A stretch of DNA of 64,000 nucleotides from an uncultured Sphaerochaeta sp. (GTDB lineage: Bacteria; Spirochaetota; Spirochaetia; Sphaerochaetales; Sphaerochaetaceae): the NCBI RefSeq assembly GCF_963676285.1, contig NZ_OY781063.1, positions 2,542,001-2,606,000 of the forward strand, written 5' to 3'. The first letter of the stretch is position 1, and each line of letters begins with the position of its first letter. Under the pieces are notes generated by a model. That model saw only the letters and a program-made list of their open reading frames with translations, made no database searches and was not told the origin of the DNA. This document shows, piece by piece, positions 1 through 8,301 of the stretch. The position numbers and the translations under genes were made by a program.

Positions 1-297
1 ATTGGAGAGCATCTTAATTCAGCAGGTGTACAGGTCTGGCATCTGAGTCGGTACTTTCCTCGTTTTCAGGAACAGAAGAGAGAGACCAGCGAGCATTATC
101 TAAAAGAGGGGGTCCAAGAAGCCCGAAAGTCCCAGATTCCTTTTATCTACCCGGGGAATTCATCATTGGACCAGAATACCTACTGCCCAGGATGCAAGAC
201 CTCTTTGGTTCGTCGTTCTTGGGTATTCCGTGAAAGTGTCATTGATCATTCCAACTGTCCTATTTGTGGCAGGCATATATATGGTACCTGGTCGTAA
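1..297 (+). CDS. amrS: AmmeMemoRadiSam-system radical SAM enzyme, C-terminal part
   Basis: This open frame enters from the left edge and stops at 295-297. It shows the C-terminal end of the radical SAM enzyme that accompanies MEMO1- and AMMECR1-type proteins. Visible hallmarks are a WHLSRYFPRF stretch (family: WHxSRFxPxY), a YPGN segment, then two zinc-type cysteine pairs, YCPGCKTSLV and CPICGRHIYGTW. The radical SAM CxxxCxxC core lies outside the window. The substrate is not settled for the family. The frame ends just before a promoter for the next gene. The family assignment rests on these C-terminal motifs only. Confidence 0.75.
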   Translation: MGEHLNSAGVQVWHLSRYFPRFQEQKRETSEHYLKEGVQEARKSQIPFIYPGNSSLDQNTYCPGCKTSLVRRSWVFRESVIDHSNCPICGRHIYGTWS

Positions 298-301
298 CTT
301 C

Positions 302-330
302 TTGCAACTGGAAACGCAGAACGGTACTAT
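302..330 (+). promoter_or_regulatory. Sigma-70-type promoter giving a near-leaderless transcript
   Basis: TTGCAA at 302-307 and TACTAT at 325-330 are separated by 17 bp, directly after the stop of the upstream gene. Transcription would start at about 337, one base before the ATG at 338. No ribosome binding site precedes that ATG. The arrangement matches six other promoters in this window. Confidence 0.5.
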
Positions 331-337
331 TAGCTCT

Positions 338-778
338 ATGGAAACAACAACTACTACGAAATATGTAAAGCGTGCCTACGCTTTCAGGGAGAAGGGGTAC
401 AACTGTGCTCAGGCAGTTGCCTGCAGCTTTGCCGATGTCGTGGGAATCGACGAGAAGACCCTGTTTATCATGAGCGAAGCCTTCGGCGGGGGTATGGGCG
501 GCCATAAGGCAACTTGCGGGGCTGTGAGCGGAGCAGTGCTTATCATCAGCTTGCTTACCAGTGGGGGCAGTGTGGAAGCTGCAACAAAGCAGACTTCCTA
601 TGACTACGCAGGGGAGATAGTGGACGGTTTCCTTGAGCAGAACGGCACACTTGTCTGCAGTGAACTCAGGGGTGACGAGAGTGGTATTGTGTTGCGAACT
701 TGTGACCTGTGTGTTGAGGATGCTGTTGTTTTGTTGCATAAATTGTTGCAAAAGAATGAAAAACTCTTTTTATATTAG
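338..778 (+). CDS. C_GCAxxG_C_C family putative redox protein
   Basis: This 146-residue protein carries the signature of the C_GCAxxG_C_C family (small proteins thought to be redox-active or metal-binding): NCAQAV near residue 23, then a glycine-rich GGGMGGHKATCGAVSGA segment, and a C-terminal CDLCVEDAV cysteine pair. The frame is open upstream to 230, but those codons overlap the preceding gene and look non-coding. ATG 338 is chosen because a well-spaced promoter (302-330) ends 7 bp before it. The biochemical role is unknown. Members often sit near redox or metal-handling genes, and here the neighbour is a radical SAM gene. Confidence 0.75.
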   Translation: METTTTTKYVKRAYAFREKGYNCAQAVACSFADVVGIDEKTLFIMSEAFGGGMGGHKATCGAVSGAVLIISLLTSGGSVEAATKQTSYDYAGEIVDGFLEQNGTLVCSELRGDESGIVLRTCDLCVEDAVVLLHKLLQKNEKLFLY

Positions 779-840
779 TACTGTAACGCCTAAGACATAA
801 GACATATTAACAAATCTGTATATATTTTGTTGCATGGGAC

Positions 841-869
841 TTGCATAACTGCAACATTTTCGCTATGGT
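841..869 (+). promoter_or_regulatory. Promoter of the purine operon, predicted leaderless
   Basis: TTGCAT (841-846), 17 bp, TATGGT (864-869), and then the purE ATG exactly 6 bp further on, so the predicted start site is the A of the ATG. There is no Shine-Dalgarno sequence and no room for a purine riboswitch between promoter and gene. Regulation, if any, must act on DNA through a protein, because no aptamer-like fold is visible. Confidence 0.5.
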
Positions 870-875
870 ACGCCT

Positions 876-1388
876 ATGCAAACAACCCAGAAAAACCGTG
901 TGGCTGTGCTGCTTGGCAGCGAACATGATGCACCGTTGGTAGAAGGGGCCTTTACGGTCTTGCAAGAGTTGGATATTCCCTTTGAGGCACATATTCTCTC
1001 GGCACACAGAAGTAGTGAGGCTACCATCCAATTTGCTGAGAATGCAGCTGGAGAGGGATATGCCGTGCTGATCGCAGCGGCAGGAAAGGCTGCACACCTT
1101 GCAGGGGCACTGGCAAGTAGAAGCTTGCTACCCGTAATAGGAATTCCCCTTTCAGCCTCTCTCGATGGTATGGATGCCTTGCTTTCAACTGTTCAGATGC
1201 CTACTGGCTATCCTGTGGCAACAGTTGCCATTGATGGGGCGGCCAATGCAGCACTGCTTGCTGCCCAGATTCTGGCCCTTGGCGATGAAGCGCTCGCTTT
1301 CCGCATACAAGAGCGCAGAAGAGAGATGGCCGAAAAGGTTGCCCAAGCTGATGAGCGTTTCCATAGGAGCTTTACCCCTAGCCGGTAA
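876..1388 (+). CDS. purE: PurE, N5-carboxyaminoimidazole ribonucleotide mutase (class I-like)
   Basis: PurE makes 4-carboxy-AIR in step 6 of purine synthesis. The 170-residue protein has the SAHRSS loop, a glycine/alanine-rich AAAGKAAHLAG segment, LLSTVQMPTGYPVATVAI and the C-terminal NAALLAAQILAL helix, all closer to class I (mutase) enzymes than to the class II AIR carboxylases of treponemes. Two features are odd: the usual GSxSD signature reads GSEHD (residues about 14-18), and the AGAGG loop reads AAAGK. No purK, which normally supplies the N5-CAIR substrate, lies in this operon. It is the first gene of the operon and has a leaderless-type promoter. Confidence 0.88.
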   Translation: MQTTQKNRVAVLLGSEHDAPLVEGAFTVLQELDIPFEAHILSAHRSSEATIQFAENAAGEGYAVLIAAAGKAAHLAGALASRSLLPVIGIPLSASLDGMDALLSTVQMPTGYPVATVAIDGAANAALLAAQILALGDEALAFRIQERRREMAEKVAQADERFHRSFTPSR

Positions 1389-1418
1389 GGCTCTTTTTAT
1401 TTACAAGAGAGGATACAG

Positions 1419-2132
1419 ATGCAAAAGCGAACCATGCTCTACGAAGGGAAGGCGAAGCGGGTGTATGAGACTGATGACAAGGATTTGTACATCGTCTCCT
1501 ACAAGGATGATGCCACGGCGTTCAATGGAAAGAAGCGAGGCTCGATACTTGGCAAGGGGGCGATCAACAACAAGGTCACCAATCATATAATGAAACTCTT
1601 GGAAGGGAAGGGTATCCCGACTCACTTTGTCGAGCAGCTCAGCGACACCGATACCCTGGTAAAGGCGGTGAAGATCATACCTCTGGAGGTAATCGTCCGT
1701 AATATTGCTGCCGGTTCTCTCTCGGCTCGTCTTGGTTTGGAGGAGGGAGTACATCTCGCTACCCCTGTCTTGGAATTCTGTTACAAGCGTGATGATCTGG
1801 ATGATCCCATGGTGAATAACTATCACATACAGGCGCTCTCGCTGGCAACAGATGAACAGGTGCAGCTGATCACCGACTATGCGCTACGTATCAATGGGAT
1901 ACTCTGTTCCTACCTTGAGGACCTGGGCATTACCTTGGTCGACTTCAAGTTGGAGTTTGGGATGACCTCTAGTGGACAGCTTATTCTCAGCGATGAGATA
2001 TCCCCCGATACCTGCAGGTTCTGGGATACAAAAACCAACAGAAAGTTGGACAAGGACCGCTTCAGAAGGGACCTTGGGGATGTGGAAGCAGCGTATCAAG
2101 AAATATTGTCACGACTGATGGGAGATGACTGA
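1419..2132 (+). CDS. purC: SAICAR synthetase
   Basis: PurC joins aspartate to CAIR with ATP to give SAICAR (step 7). The 237-residue length is normal for the bacterial enzyme. It opens with the typical LYEGKAKRVYET nucleotide-binding strand and KGAINN, and later shows EVIVRNIAAGS and LVDFKLEFG followed by DEISPDTCRFWD, the conserved catalytic and binding blocks. A GAGAGG ribosome binding site precedes the ATG. The stop codon overlaps the purF start by one base (TGATG), implying translational coupling. Confidence 0.96.
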   Translation: MQKRTMLYEGKAKRVYETDDKDLYIVSYKDDATAFNGKKRGSILGKGAINNKVTNHIMKLLEGKGIPTHFVEQLSDTDTLVKAVKIIPLEVIVRNIAAGSLSARLGLEEGVHLATPVLEFCYKRDDLDDPMVNNYHIQALSLATDEQVQLITDYALRINGILCSYLEDLGITLVDFKLEFGMTSSGQLILSDEISPDTCRFWDTKTNRKLDKDRFRRDLGDVEAAYQEILSRLMGDD

Positions 2133-3517
2133 TGAGTTCCCTCAATGAGGCTTGTGGAGTCTTTGGCATCTACAGTCCCTCCAAGGTGGCTGTCAACGAA
2201 GCTTGTTTCAAGGGTCTGTATGCGTTGCAGCATCGGGGGCAGGAAGGGTGCGGGATAGCCTTCAACTGTGATGGTATGCTGAGCGTAACCAAGGATGTGG
2301 GTTTGGTTGCCGATGTTTTTGAACATCCCCCAGAGCTGCCCTCCGGTTCATCAAGGATGGCTATCGCCCATAACCGCTATGGGACAAGCGGGGAGAGAAG
2401 CCCAGAGAATGTCCAGCCAATGATTTTCCATCATATGTTGGGTAGTCTTGCCCTGGCTCACAATGGGAATCTGGTCAATGACCAGGAGCTTCGTAGTACC
2501 TTGGAGTTGAAAGGCTCGCTCTTTCACTCCTCGAGCGATACAGAGGTGTTTGCCCATATTCTCACCAGCCACCGATTGGAATCCCAAAGTCTGGAAGAGG
2601 CTCTCTCCAGGACCATGGATGAGGTGAGGGGGGCATACTCCCTTCTGGTGATGAGCGAAGATTCACTCATTGCTGTACGGGATCCCCATGGGTTCCGCCC
2701 ACTCTGTCTGGGCAAAGTGATAGATGGGTATGTATTTGCCAGCGAAAGTTGTGCGCTCGATGCTGTTGGGGCTCAGTTCCTTCGGGATATTGAACCTGGG
2801 GAGATCTGCATCATTGATGGGAAAGATGGGACGATCCATTCCAATAAAGAGCATTGCAAGAGCGTAAGTTCCAGCCTCTGTGTCTTTGAACTCATCTATT
2901 TTGCACGTCCCGACAGCGTCATAGACACCATCAGTGTTCATGAGGCAAGAATCCGCAGTGGGGCATTCCTTGCCCTGGAGCACCCTGCCCAGGCAGATGT
3001 GGTCATAGGTGTGCCTGACAGTGGGATTGATGCTGCTATCGGGTATTCCAGGCAGTCAGGGATCCCCTATGGGATTGGCTTTATCAAGAACAAGTACATT
3101 GGAAGGACATTCATCCAACCAAAGCAGGGTGAGCGGGAGAGTACGGTACGTATCAAACTCAATCCGATCAGCTCAACGGTACGAGGAAAACGAGTGGTGC
3201 TGATCGATGATTCCATTGTAAGGGGAACCACAAGTAAGCGTATTGTTCGCCTGCTTAGGGAAGCAGGAGCTAAAGAGGTTCATTTGCGCTCATCGGCTCC
3301 TCCCTTTCTGTTCCCCTGTTATTACGGTACAGATATTGATTCAAAGAAAGATCTCTTTGCCTGTAATCATGACCATAAGGCCATGGAGGCAATCCTTGGT
3401 GTTGACTCACTTGGCTTCCTTACTACTGACCAAGTGATAAAGCTTTCAGATCATCCGGGTATTGGGTTCTGCCGAGCATGTTTTACCGGTGAGTATCCCT
3501 GTCCCAAAGCGTTATAG
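2132..3517 (+). CDS. purF: Amidophosphoribosyltransferase (B. subtilis type, Fe-S)
   Basis: PurF commits PRPP and glutamine to phosphoribosylamine (step 1). The N-terminal Ntn-glutaminase begins MSSLNEACGVFGI, so Cys8 would become the nucleophile after removal of a seven-residue propeptide. The C-terminal phosphoribosyltransferase domain has the PRPP loop VVLIDDSIVRGTT. Cysteines at the places that bind a [4Fe-4S] cluster in the Bacillus enzyme are present (LCVFEL, FPCYYG and the FCRACF pair near the end), so an oxygen-sensitive cluster is likely. At 461 residues it has the expected size. It is coupled to purC by a one-base overlap. Confidence 0.96.
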   Translation: MSSLNEACGVFGIYSPSKVAVNEACFKGLYALQHRGQEGCGIAFNCDGMLSVTKDVGLVADVFEHPPELPSGSSRMAIAHNRYGTSGERSPENVQPMIFHHMLGSLALAHNGNLVNDQELRSTLELKGSLFHSSSDTEVFAHILTSHRLESQSLEEALSRTMDEVRGAYSLLVMSEDSLIAVRDPHGFRPLCLGKVIDGYVFASESCALDAVGAQFLRDIEPGEICIIDGKDGTIHSNKEHCKSVSSSLCVFELIYFARPDSVIDTISVHEARIRSGAFLALEHPAQADVVIGVPDSGIDAAIGYSRQSGIPYGIGFIKNKYIGRTFIQPKQGERESTVRIKLNPISSTVRGKRVVLIDDSIVRGTTSKRIVRLLREAGAKEVHLRSSAPPFLFPCYYGTDIDSKKDLFACNHDHKAMEAILGVDSLGFLTTDQVIKLSDHPGIGFCRACFTGEYPCPKAL

Positions 3518-3526
3518 GAGCTACTT

Positions 3527-4546
3527 ATGCAAGCACAAAGATATGCAGATGCTGGGGTTGACGTGAGGCGGGGCTATAAAGCTGTTGAGCTGATGAAGAA
3601 GCATGTGGCCTCCACCATGATAGACGGGGTCCGCTCCGATCTCGGAGGTTTCTCCGGTCTCTTTGAACTCGATCTGGAAGACACTCCCCACCCGGTTCTG
3701 GTATGTGGTACTGATGGAGTAGGTACCAAGCTGAAGATAGCATTTGCCCTAGATCGTCATGATTCAGTAGGAATTGATTGTGTCGCCATGTGCGCCAACG
3801 ATGTCATCTGCTGCGGTGCAAAGCCACGTCTCTTCCTTGATTACATCGCCTTGGGGCTGCTTGCCCCTCTGAAAGTGGAACAGATTGTCAAAGGGGTTTC
3901 CAAGGGGTGCCTGCAAGCAGGATGTGCCCTTATCGGGGGCGAGACAGCAGAGATGCCGGGTTTCTACCAGAAGGGAGAGTATGACCTTGCAGGATTCTGT
4001 GTTGCAGTGGCTGAAAAGGAAAGAATCTTCGACCCTTCCACCATTAAGAATGGAGACTGCCTCCTGGCACTCCCTTCCAGCGGGGTCCACTCCAATGGAT
4101 TCTCCCTCATCAGGCAGGCCTTTGATCTGGATAGGGACCCTTCCTTGCTTTTTCATTGGTATGAGGAACTTGGCTGTACCCTGGGTGAAGAGTTGCTTAC
4201 ACCAACAAGAATCTATGTTTCCCAGGTGTTGGAACTTGCCGAAAAGATTTCCATAAAGGGGGCAAGCCACATTACCGGAGGGGGATTCTATGAGAATATC
4301 CCCAGGATGCTCCCTTCTGGACTAGGGGCGGCAATTAATGGGGAATCAATCAAGCAGAAACCAATCTTTGGTCTCATCCAGAAAACAGGATCAATTCCTG
4401 ACGAGGACATGTATGCCACATTCAACATGGGAGTTGGAATGGTGCTTGCCATCAATAGGGAAGATGCCGAAAGAGCTCTCTCCCTTATTCCTGATGCTTG
4501 GGTCCTTGGGGAAGTGACAGAATCAGAAGGGGTGGTGATCGTATGA
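3527..4546 (+). CDS. purM: AIR synthetase (phosphoribosylformylglycinamidine cyclo-ligase)
   Basis: PurM closes the imidazole ring of FGAM with ATP (step 5). The 339-residue protein shows GTDGVGTKLKIA, CANDVICCGAKP, IGGETAEMPGFY and ITGGGFYENIPR, the ATP- and substrate-binding blocks of the PurM superfamily. An AGGAG site precedes the start, 9 bp after purF. Its stop overlaps the next gene by four bases (ATGA). Confidence 0.96.
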   Translation: MQAQRYADAGVDVRRGYKAVELMKKHVASTMIDGVRSDLGGFSGLFELDLEDTPHPVLVCGTDGVGTKLKIAFALDRHDSVGIDCVAMCANDVICCGAKPRLFLDYIALGLLAPLKVEQIVKGVSKGCLQAGCALIGGETAEMPGFYQKGEYDLAGFCVAVAEKERIFDPSTIKNGDCLLALPSSGVHSNGFSLIRQAFDLDRDPSLLFHWYEELGCTLGEELLTPTRIYVSQVLELAEKISIKGASHITGGGFYENIPRMLPSGLGAAINGESIKQKPIFGLIQKTGSIPDEDMYATFNMGVGMVLAINREDAERALSLIPDAWVLGEVTESEGVVIV

Positions 4547-5832
4547 TCCGTATTGCTGTATTGGCAAGTGGGAGTGGGACCAACCTGCAGGCAATGCTCG
4601 ATGCTGCTGATGATCTCTTGCTCAGTCATGGCTCGGTTGTGCTGGTAGTCAGTGACAGGAGCGATGCCCAAGCCCTGGATCGTGCAAAGCTGAAGGGAAT
4701 TCCTGCTGTTGCCCTTGACAAAAAACAACTCAAGACGGCACGGTTTGAGACAGAACTCTTGGCTTTGCTTGGAACCTACCGTATAGATTTGGTGGTATTG
4801 GCTGGTTTTCTGACCATTCTCAGTGGTAATGTTGTGAGGCATTACCCTGAGAGGATTCTCAATATCCACCCTTCCCTGATACCCAGCTTCTGTGGAAAAG
4901 GGTATTATGGCAGACGGGTGCATGAGGCTGCCTTGGAACGTGGGGTTAAACTAAGCGGTGCAACCGTGCACATCGTCAGTGAGGAAGCGGATGCCGGTCC
5001 GATCCTCGCACAGCGCTCGCTCGAGGTGCTTGATGGCGATACGCCGGAGAGTCTGGCAAAGCGGATTCTTGAGACCATCGAGTGGAAATTGCTTCCTGAA
5101 ACCGTGGAGCACTATTGTCAATTATTGGAGTATGGAATGGATTTGAACAGAGCACTGCAGGCACAACGATATCCTGGAAGAGGAATTGTGTGTGGATTGA
5201 ACGAAGAAGGAAAGAGTATTGTTGCCTACTTCATCACTGCCCGAAGCGAGCATAGCAAAAACCGTCGATTGGTTGCAGATGCCGGGACTGTCAGGACTGA
5301 GGCAATTGATGAGCGCTTGGTCAAGGACCCCTCCCTGATCATCTACCGTGCGATGGATACGTATAAAACCAAGCTTGTGGTCTCCAATGGCGACCAGAGC
5401 GATACCATCCTCTCCTCGCTTGCTGAAGGCAAGGGAATGGCAGAAGCACTTGAGCGCCGCACCTATGAACCTGATGCCCCGAACTTTACCAGCCGTATCA
5501 GTGGATTGGTTGATTTCTCTGATGGCGGATCGTACACCCTCTCAATCCTGAGAAGGAAGAAGGAAGCGTGTGAGAGAGCCCTCTTTCCCTACCCGCATCC
5601 AAGAAGAGGGGAGGGTCATCTCATCCATACCTATGAAGGGGATGGTAATCCTCTTCCCCCCTTTGCCGGCGACCCGAGACAAGTGGTCTTGAAGGGATCG
5701 GGAGGTGAGATTGCAAACCAGATATGGAAAAGTCTCGATGAATCGTACCGGGTGGTACTCTGTGTCCGGGAGACCGATCTTTCAGTCGGTTCCTTTGAGT
5801 TGTTTTTGATCAATGCAGAGAGTGGGAGGTAG
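4543..5832 (+). CDS. purN: PurN-PurO fusion: GAR transformylase plus IMP cyclohydrolase
   Basis: A single 429-residue frame holds two enzymes. Residues 1 to about 200 are the formyl-THF-dependent GAR transformylase PurN: SGSGTNLQAMLD, the NIHPSLIP active-site loop and DAGPILAQ with the catalytic aspartate. From about residue 205 (YPGRGIVCG, SEHSKNRR, SNGDQSDTI, YEPDAPNFTSRISG, GEGHLIHTY) it matches the PurO-type IMP cyclohydrolase family, known from archaea and as separate clostridial proteins. The fusion links step 3 and step 10 of the pathway. The start at 4543 is chosen over an upstream in-frame ATG because it forms the ATGA overlap with purM. The next gene supplies the AICAR transformylase, so together they replace bifunctional PurH. 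Confidence 0.88.
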   Translation: MIRIAVLASGSGTNLQAMLDAADDLLLSHGSVVLVVSDRSDAQALDRAKLKGIPAVALDKKQLKTARFETELLALLGTYRIDLVVLAGFLTILSGNVVRHYPERILNIHPSLIPSFCGKGYYGRRVHEAALERGVKLSGATVHIVSEEADAGPILAQRSLEVLDGDTPESLAKRILETIEWKLLPETVEHYCQLLEYGMDLNRALQAQRYPGRGIVCGLNEEGKSIVAYFITARSEHSKNRRLVADAGTVRTEAIDERLVKDPSLIIYRAMDTYKTKLVVSNGDQSDTILSSLAEGKGMAEALERRTYEPDAPNFTSRISGLVDFSDGGSYTLSILRRKKEACERALFPYPHPRRGEGHLIHTYEGDGNPLPPFAGDPRQVVLKGSGGEIANQIWKSLDESYRVVLCVRETDLSVGSFELFLINAESGR

Positions 5833-5835
5833 AAG

Positions 5836-6993
5836 GTGGATCATTTGGATTTGAAGTATGGATGCAATCCCAACCAAGGACATGCGCGTATCAGCATGGA
5901 AGTGGGTGGGCTCCCCTTGCAGGTGCTGTGCGGAAGCCCTGGATATATCAATTTGCTGGATGCGCTGAACGGATGGCAACTGGTCAGTCAACTCGCAGAG
6001 GCAACCGGACTCAGTGCAGCCGCCTCGTTCAAGCATGTCAGTCCTGCAGGTGCGGCGGTCTCGCTTGCATTGAATGAAACAGAGCGCAGGATGTACTTCA
6101 TTGGTGAGCATGAGGAACTTTCTCCGCTTGCCACTGCCTACGTTCGTGCCCGAGGGGCGGACCGTATGTCTTCCTTCGGAGATTTCATCAGTCTCAGCGA
6201 ACGCTGTGATCTGCAAACAGCAAAGATCATCAAGCGTGAAGTATCTGACGGGGTTATCGCGCCATCTTACGAACCTGAGGCGCTTGCCTTGTTGCAGAAG
6301 AAGAAAAACGGCAAGTATGTCGTACTGCAGATTGACCCCAGTTATGAACCACCTAGGCTGGAGACGAGAAGTGTCTTTGGAATTGCCTTCACCCAAGAGC
6401 GTAATACTGCAGTACTGGATGCATCTGTCCTTCAGCCGATCGTCACACAGAACAAGGATCTGACAGCGGAGGCCCGTCTTGACCTGCTCGTTGCACTCAA
6501 TGCACTGAAGTATACGCAATCGAATTCTGTATGTTTTGCGAAGCGTGGGCAGACCATCGGGGTGGGGGCAGGACAGCAATCCAGAATACATTGCACCCGC
6601 CTTGCAGGGGAAAAGGCCGATGCCTGGCACCTGCGTCAGTCCAGGCAAGTCCTTGACCTTCCCTTCCTTCCCTCCTTGAGTAGGAACGAGAAAGACAATG
6701 CAGTGGAAGCATATCTGCGATCAGAGATTCAGGACCCCGGGCTCTATTTCAGTAAGGATGTCCCCCCGCTCACAGACGAGGAGAAACGGAGTATCCTAGA
6801 CTCTATTACCGGAGTGAGCCTTGCCAGTGATGCCTTCTTCCCCTTCAGGGACAATATCGACAGGGCGGCGAAAAGTGGTGTTTCCTCTATCGTGCAAAGT
6901 GGAGGTTCCCTGCGTGACGATGCAGTGATCAAGGCATGTGATGAGCATGGCATCCTGATGGTTTGCAATGCAATTCGTCTCTTTCATCACTAG
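5836..6993 (+). CDS. Stand-alone AICAR formyltransferase (PurH C-terminal half)
   Basis: This 385-residue protein corresponds only to the AICAR transformylase half of PurH and lacks the N-terminal MGS-like IMP cyclohydrolase domain. LKYGCNPNQ matches the LRYGxNPHQ entry motif, and FKHVSPAGAA carries the catalytic Lys-His pair. SFGDFISLS, TQSNSVCFA, GVGAGQQSR and SDAFFPFRDNID are the other expected blocks. It makes FAICAR from AICAR and 10-formyl-THF. The start is GTG at 5836, three bases after the purN-purO stop and behind a GGGAGG site. The missing cyclohydrolase is provided by the PurO domain of the preceding gene. Confidence 0.92.
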   Translation: MDHLDLKYGCNPNQGHARISMEVGGLPLQVLCGSPGYINLLDALNGWQLVSQLAEATGLSAAASFKHVSPAGAAVSLALNETERRMYFIGEHEELSPLATAYVRARGADRMSSFGDFISLSERCDLQTAKIIKREVSDGVIAPSYEPEALALLQKKKNGKYVVLQIDPSYEPPRLETRSVFGIAFTQERNTAVLDASVLQPIVTQNKDLTAEARLDLLVALNALKYTQSNSVCFAKRGQTIGVGAGQQSRIHCTRLAGEKADAWHLRQSRQVLDLPFLPSLSRNEKDNAVEAYLRSEIQDPGLYFSKDVPPLTDEEKRSILDSITGVSLASDAFFPFRDNIDRAAKSGVSSIVQSGGSLRDDAVIKACDEHGILMVCNAIRLFHH

Positions 6994-6996
6994 ACG

Positions 6997-8301
6997 ATGC
7001 GTATCCTCATTATCGGTTCAGGCGGCCGTGAACACGCCTTGGCAGCAGTAATTGCAAAGAGTAAGAAGGCAACTGAGCTGTTTTGCATCGGGCATAATGC
7101 AGGAATTGCATCCCTTGCAACGATGGTCTCTATCCCGCTTGGTGACCACAATGGGATTGCTGAATTTGCAGTGCAGCATGCAATTGAGTTTGCAGTAATA
7201 GGACCCGATGAGGCGCTGGTCGGCGGGCTTGCCGATGTGTTGGAGGCACAGGGCATTCCCTGTTTTGGTCCAACCAAGGTGGCCAGCCAGCTAGAGGGGA
7301 GTAAATCCTATGCAAAGGCTTTTATGGTGCGGAATCATATCCCCACTCCTTCCTATCAGGTGTTTACCGATATTGTCACCGCACGTGACTACTTATCAAG
7401 AAGCTCTTTCCCCGTGGTGGTAAAGGCTGATGGGCTTGCCCTCGGTAAAGGGGTAGTCATTGCTGAGACTCGTGAGGAGGCTGAAGAGGCTCTTCAGTCA
7501 ATGATGGTAGAAAAAATCTTTGCATCCAGTGGGCAGACAGTGGTGATTGAGGAGTTTGTCACTGGGCCTGAGGTGTCCTTGCTTGTCTTGAGTGATGGAA
7601 CGCATGTGAAGCCTCTGGTCAGTTGCATGGACCATAAGCGTGCCTTCGATCAGGACCAGGGACCTAATACCGGAGGTATGGGGGTCATAGCCCCAAACCC
7701 GTTTTATACCGAGCAGGTGGCAGCAAAGTGTATGGAAAGTATCGTGCTTCCTACCATTGCAGCACTCAAGAGAGAAGGCAGTCCGTTTGTGGGCTGTCTC
7801 TTTTTTGGTCTCATGCTCACCTCTGGGGGCCCGGTGGTCATTGAATACAATTGTCGCTTCGGGGACCCTGAGGCTGAGGTTGCACTCACCCTTTTGGACG
7901 GTGATGCATTGGAAATCCTGTTGTCTTGCAGAAATGGCACCCTCGATCGTGTCCCGGTGGTGAGCAGAAAGGATTCTGCCTGTTCGGTGACACTTGCCAG
8001 TGGTGGTTACCCTGTCAGCTATGAGAAGGGAAAAGTTATCACCATCAGCGATCTTCCCCAGAATACTACGCTTTATCATGGTGGAACCACCTATGATGAA
8101 CAGGGGAATTTACTGACTGATGGGGGAAGGGTTCTCCATGTGGTTGGAACCGGTAAAACATTGGCAAAAGCGATAAGTATAACGTATGAAGCAGTGGATG
8201 CTGTTACGTATGAGGGAAAGCAGTATCGAAGTGATATTGGGAAGAGAGCATTGCAGGAGGAAGAGCATGGTTCGTCGTGTATACATAACCCGGGGGAGTG
8301 A
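6997..8301 (+). CDS. purD: GAR synthetase (phosphoribosylamine-glycine ligase)
   Basis: PurD ligates glycine to phosphoribosylamine (step 2). The 434-residue ATP-grasp protein shows the N-terminal IIGSGGREHA, the ATP-grasp lid region VVKADGLALGKGV, MDHKRAFDQDQGPNTGGMG and IEYNCRFGDPEAE. The start is 3 bp after the previous stop. The 3' end overlaps the purL start by 35 bp. Confidence 0.96.
   Translation: MRILIIGSGGREHALAAVIAKSKKATELFCIGHNAGIASLATMVSIPLGDHNGIAEFAVQHAIEFAVIGPDEALVGGLADVLEAQGIPCFGPTKVASQLEGSKSYAKAFMVRNHIPTPSYQVFTDIVTARDYLSRSSFPVVVKADGLALGKGVVIAETREEAEEALQSMMVEKIFASSGQTVVIEEFVTGPEVSLLVLSDGTHVKPLVSCMDHKRAFDQDQGPNTGGMGVIAPNPFYTEQVAAKCMESIVLPTIAALKREGSPFVGCLFFGLMLTSGGPVVIEYNCRFGDPEAEVALTLLDGDALEILLSCRNGTLDRVPVVSRKDSACSVTLASGGYPVSYEKGKVITISDLPQNTTLYHGGTTYDEQGNLLTDGGRVLHVVGTGKTLAKAISITYEAVDAVTYEGKQYRSDIGKRALQEEEHGSSCIHNPGE

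Noticed and set aside
779..875. Purine riboswitch upstream of purE
   Set aside because: No aptamer core is visible, and the promoter lies directly against the start codon, leaving no leader.
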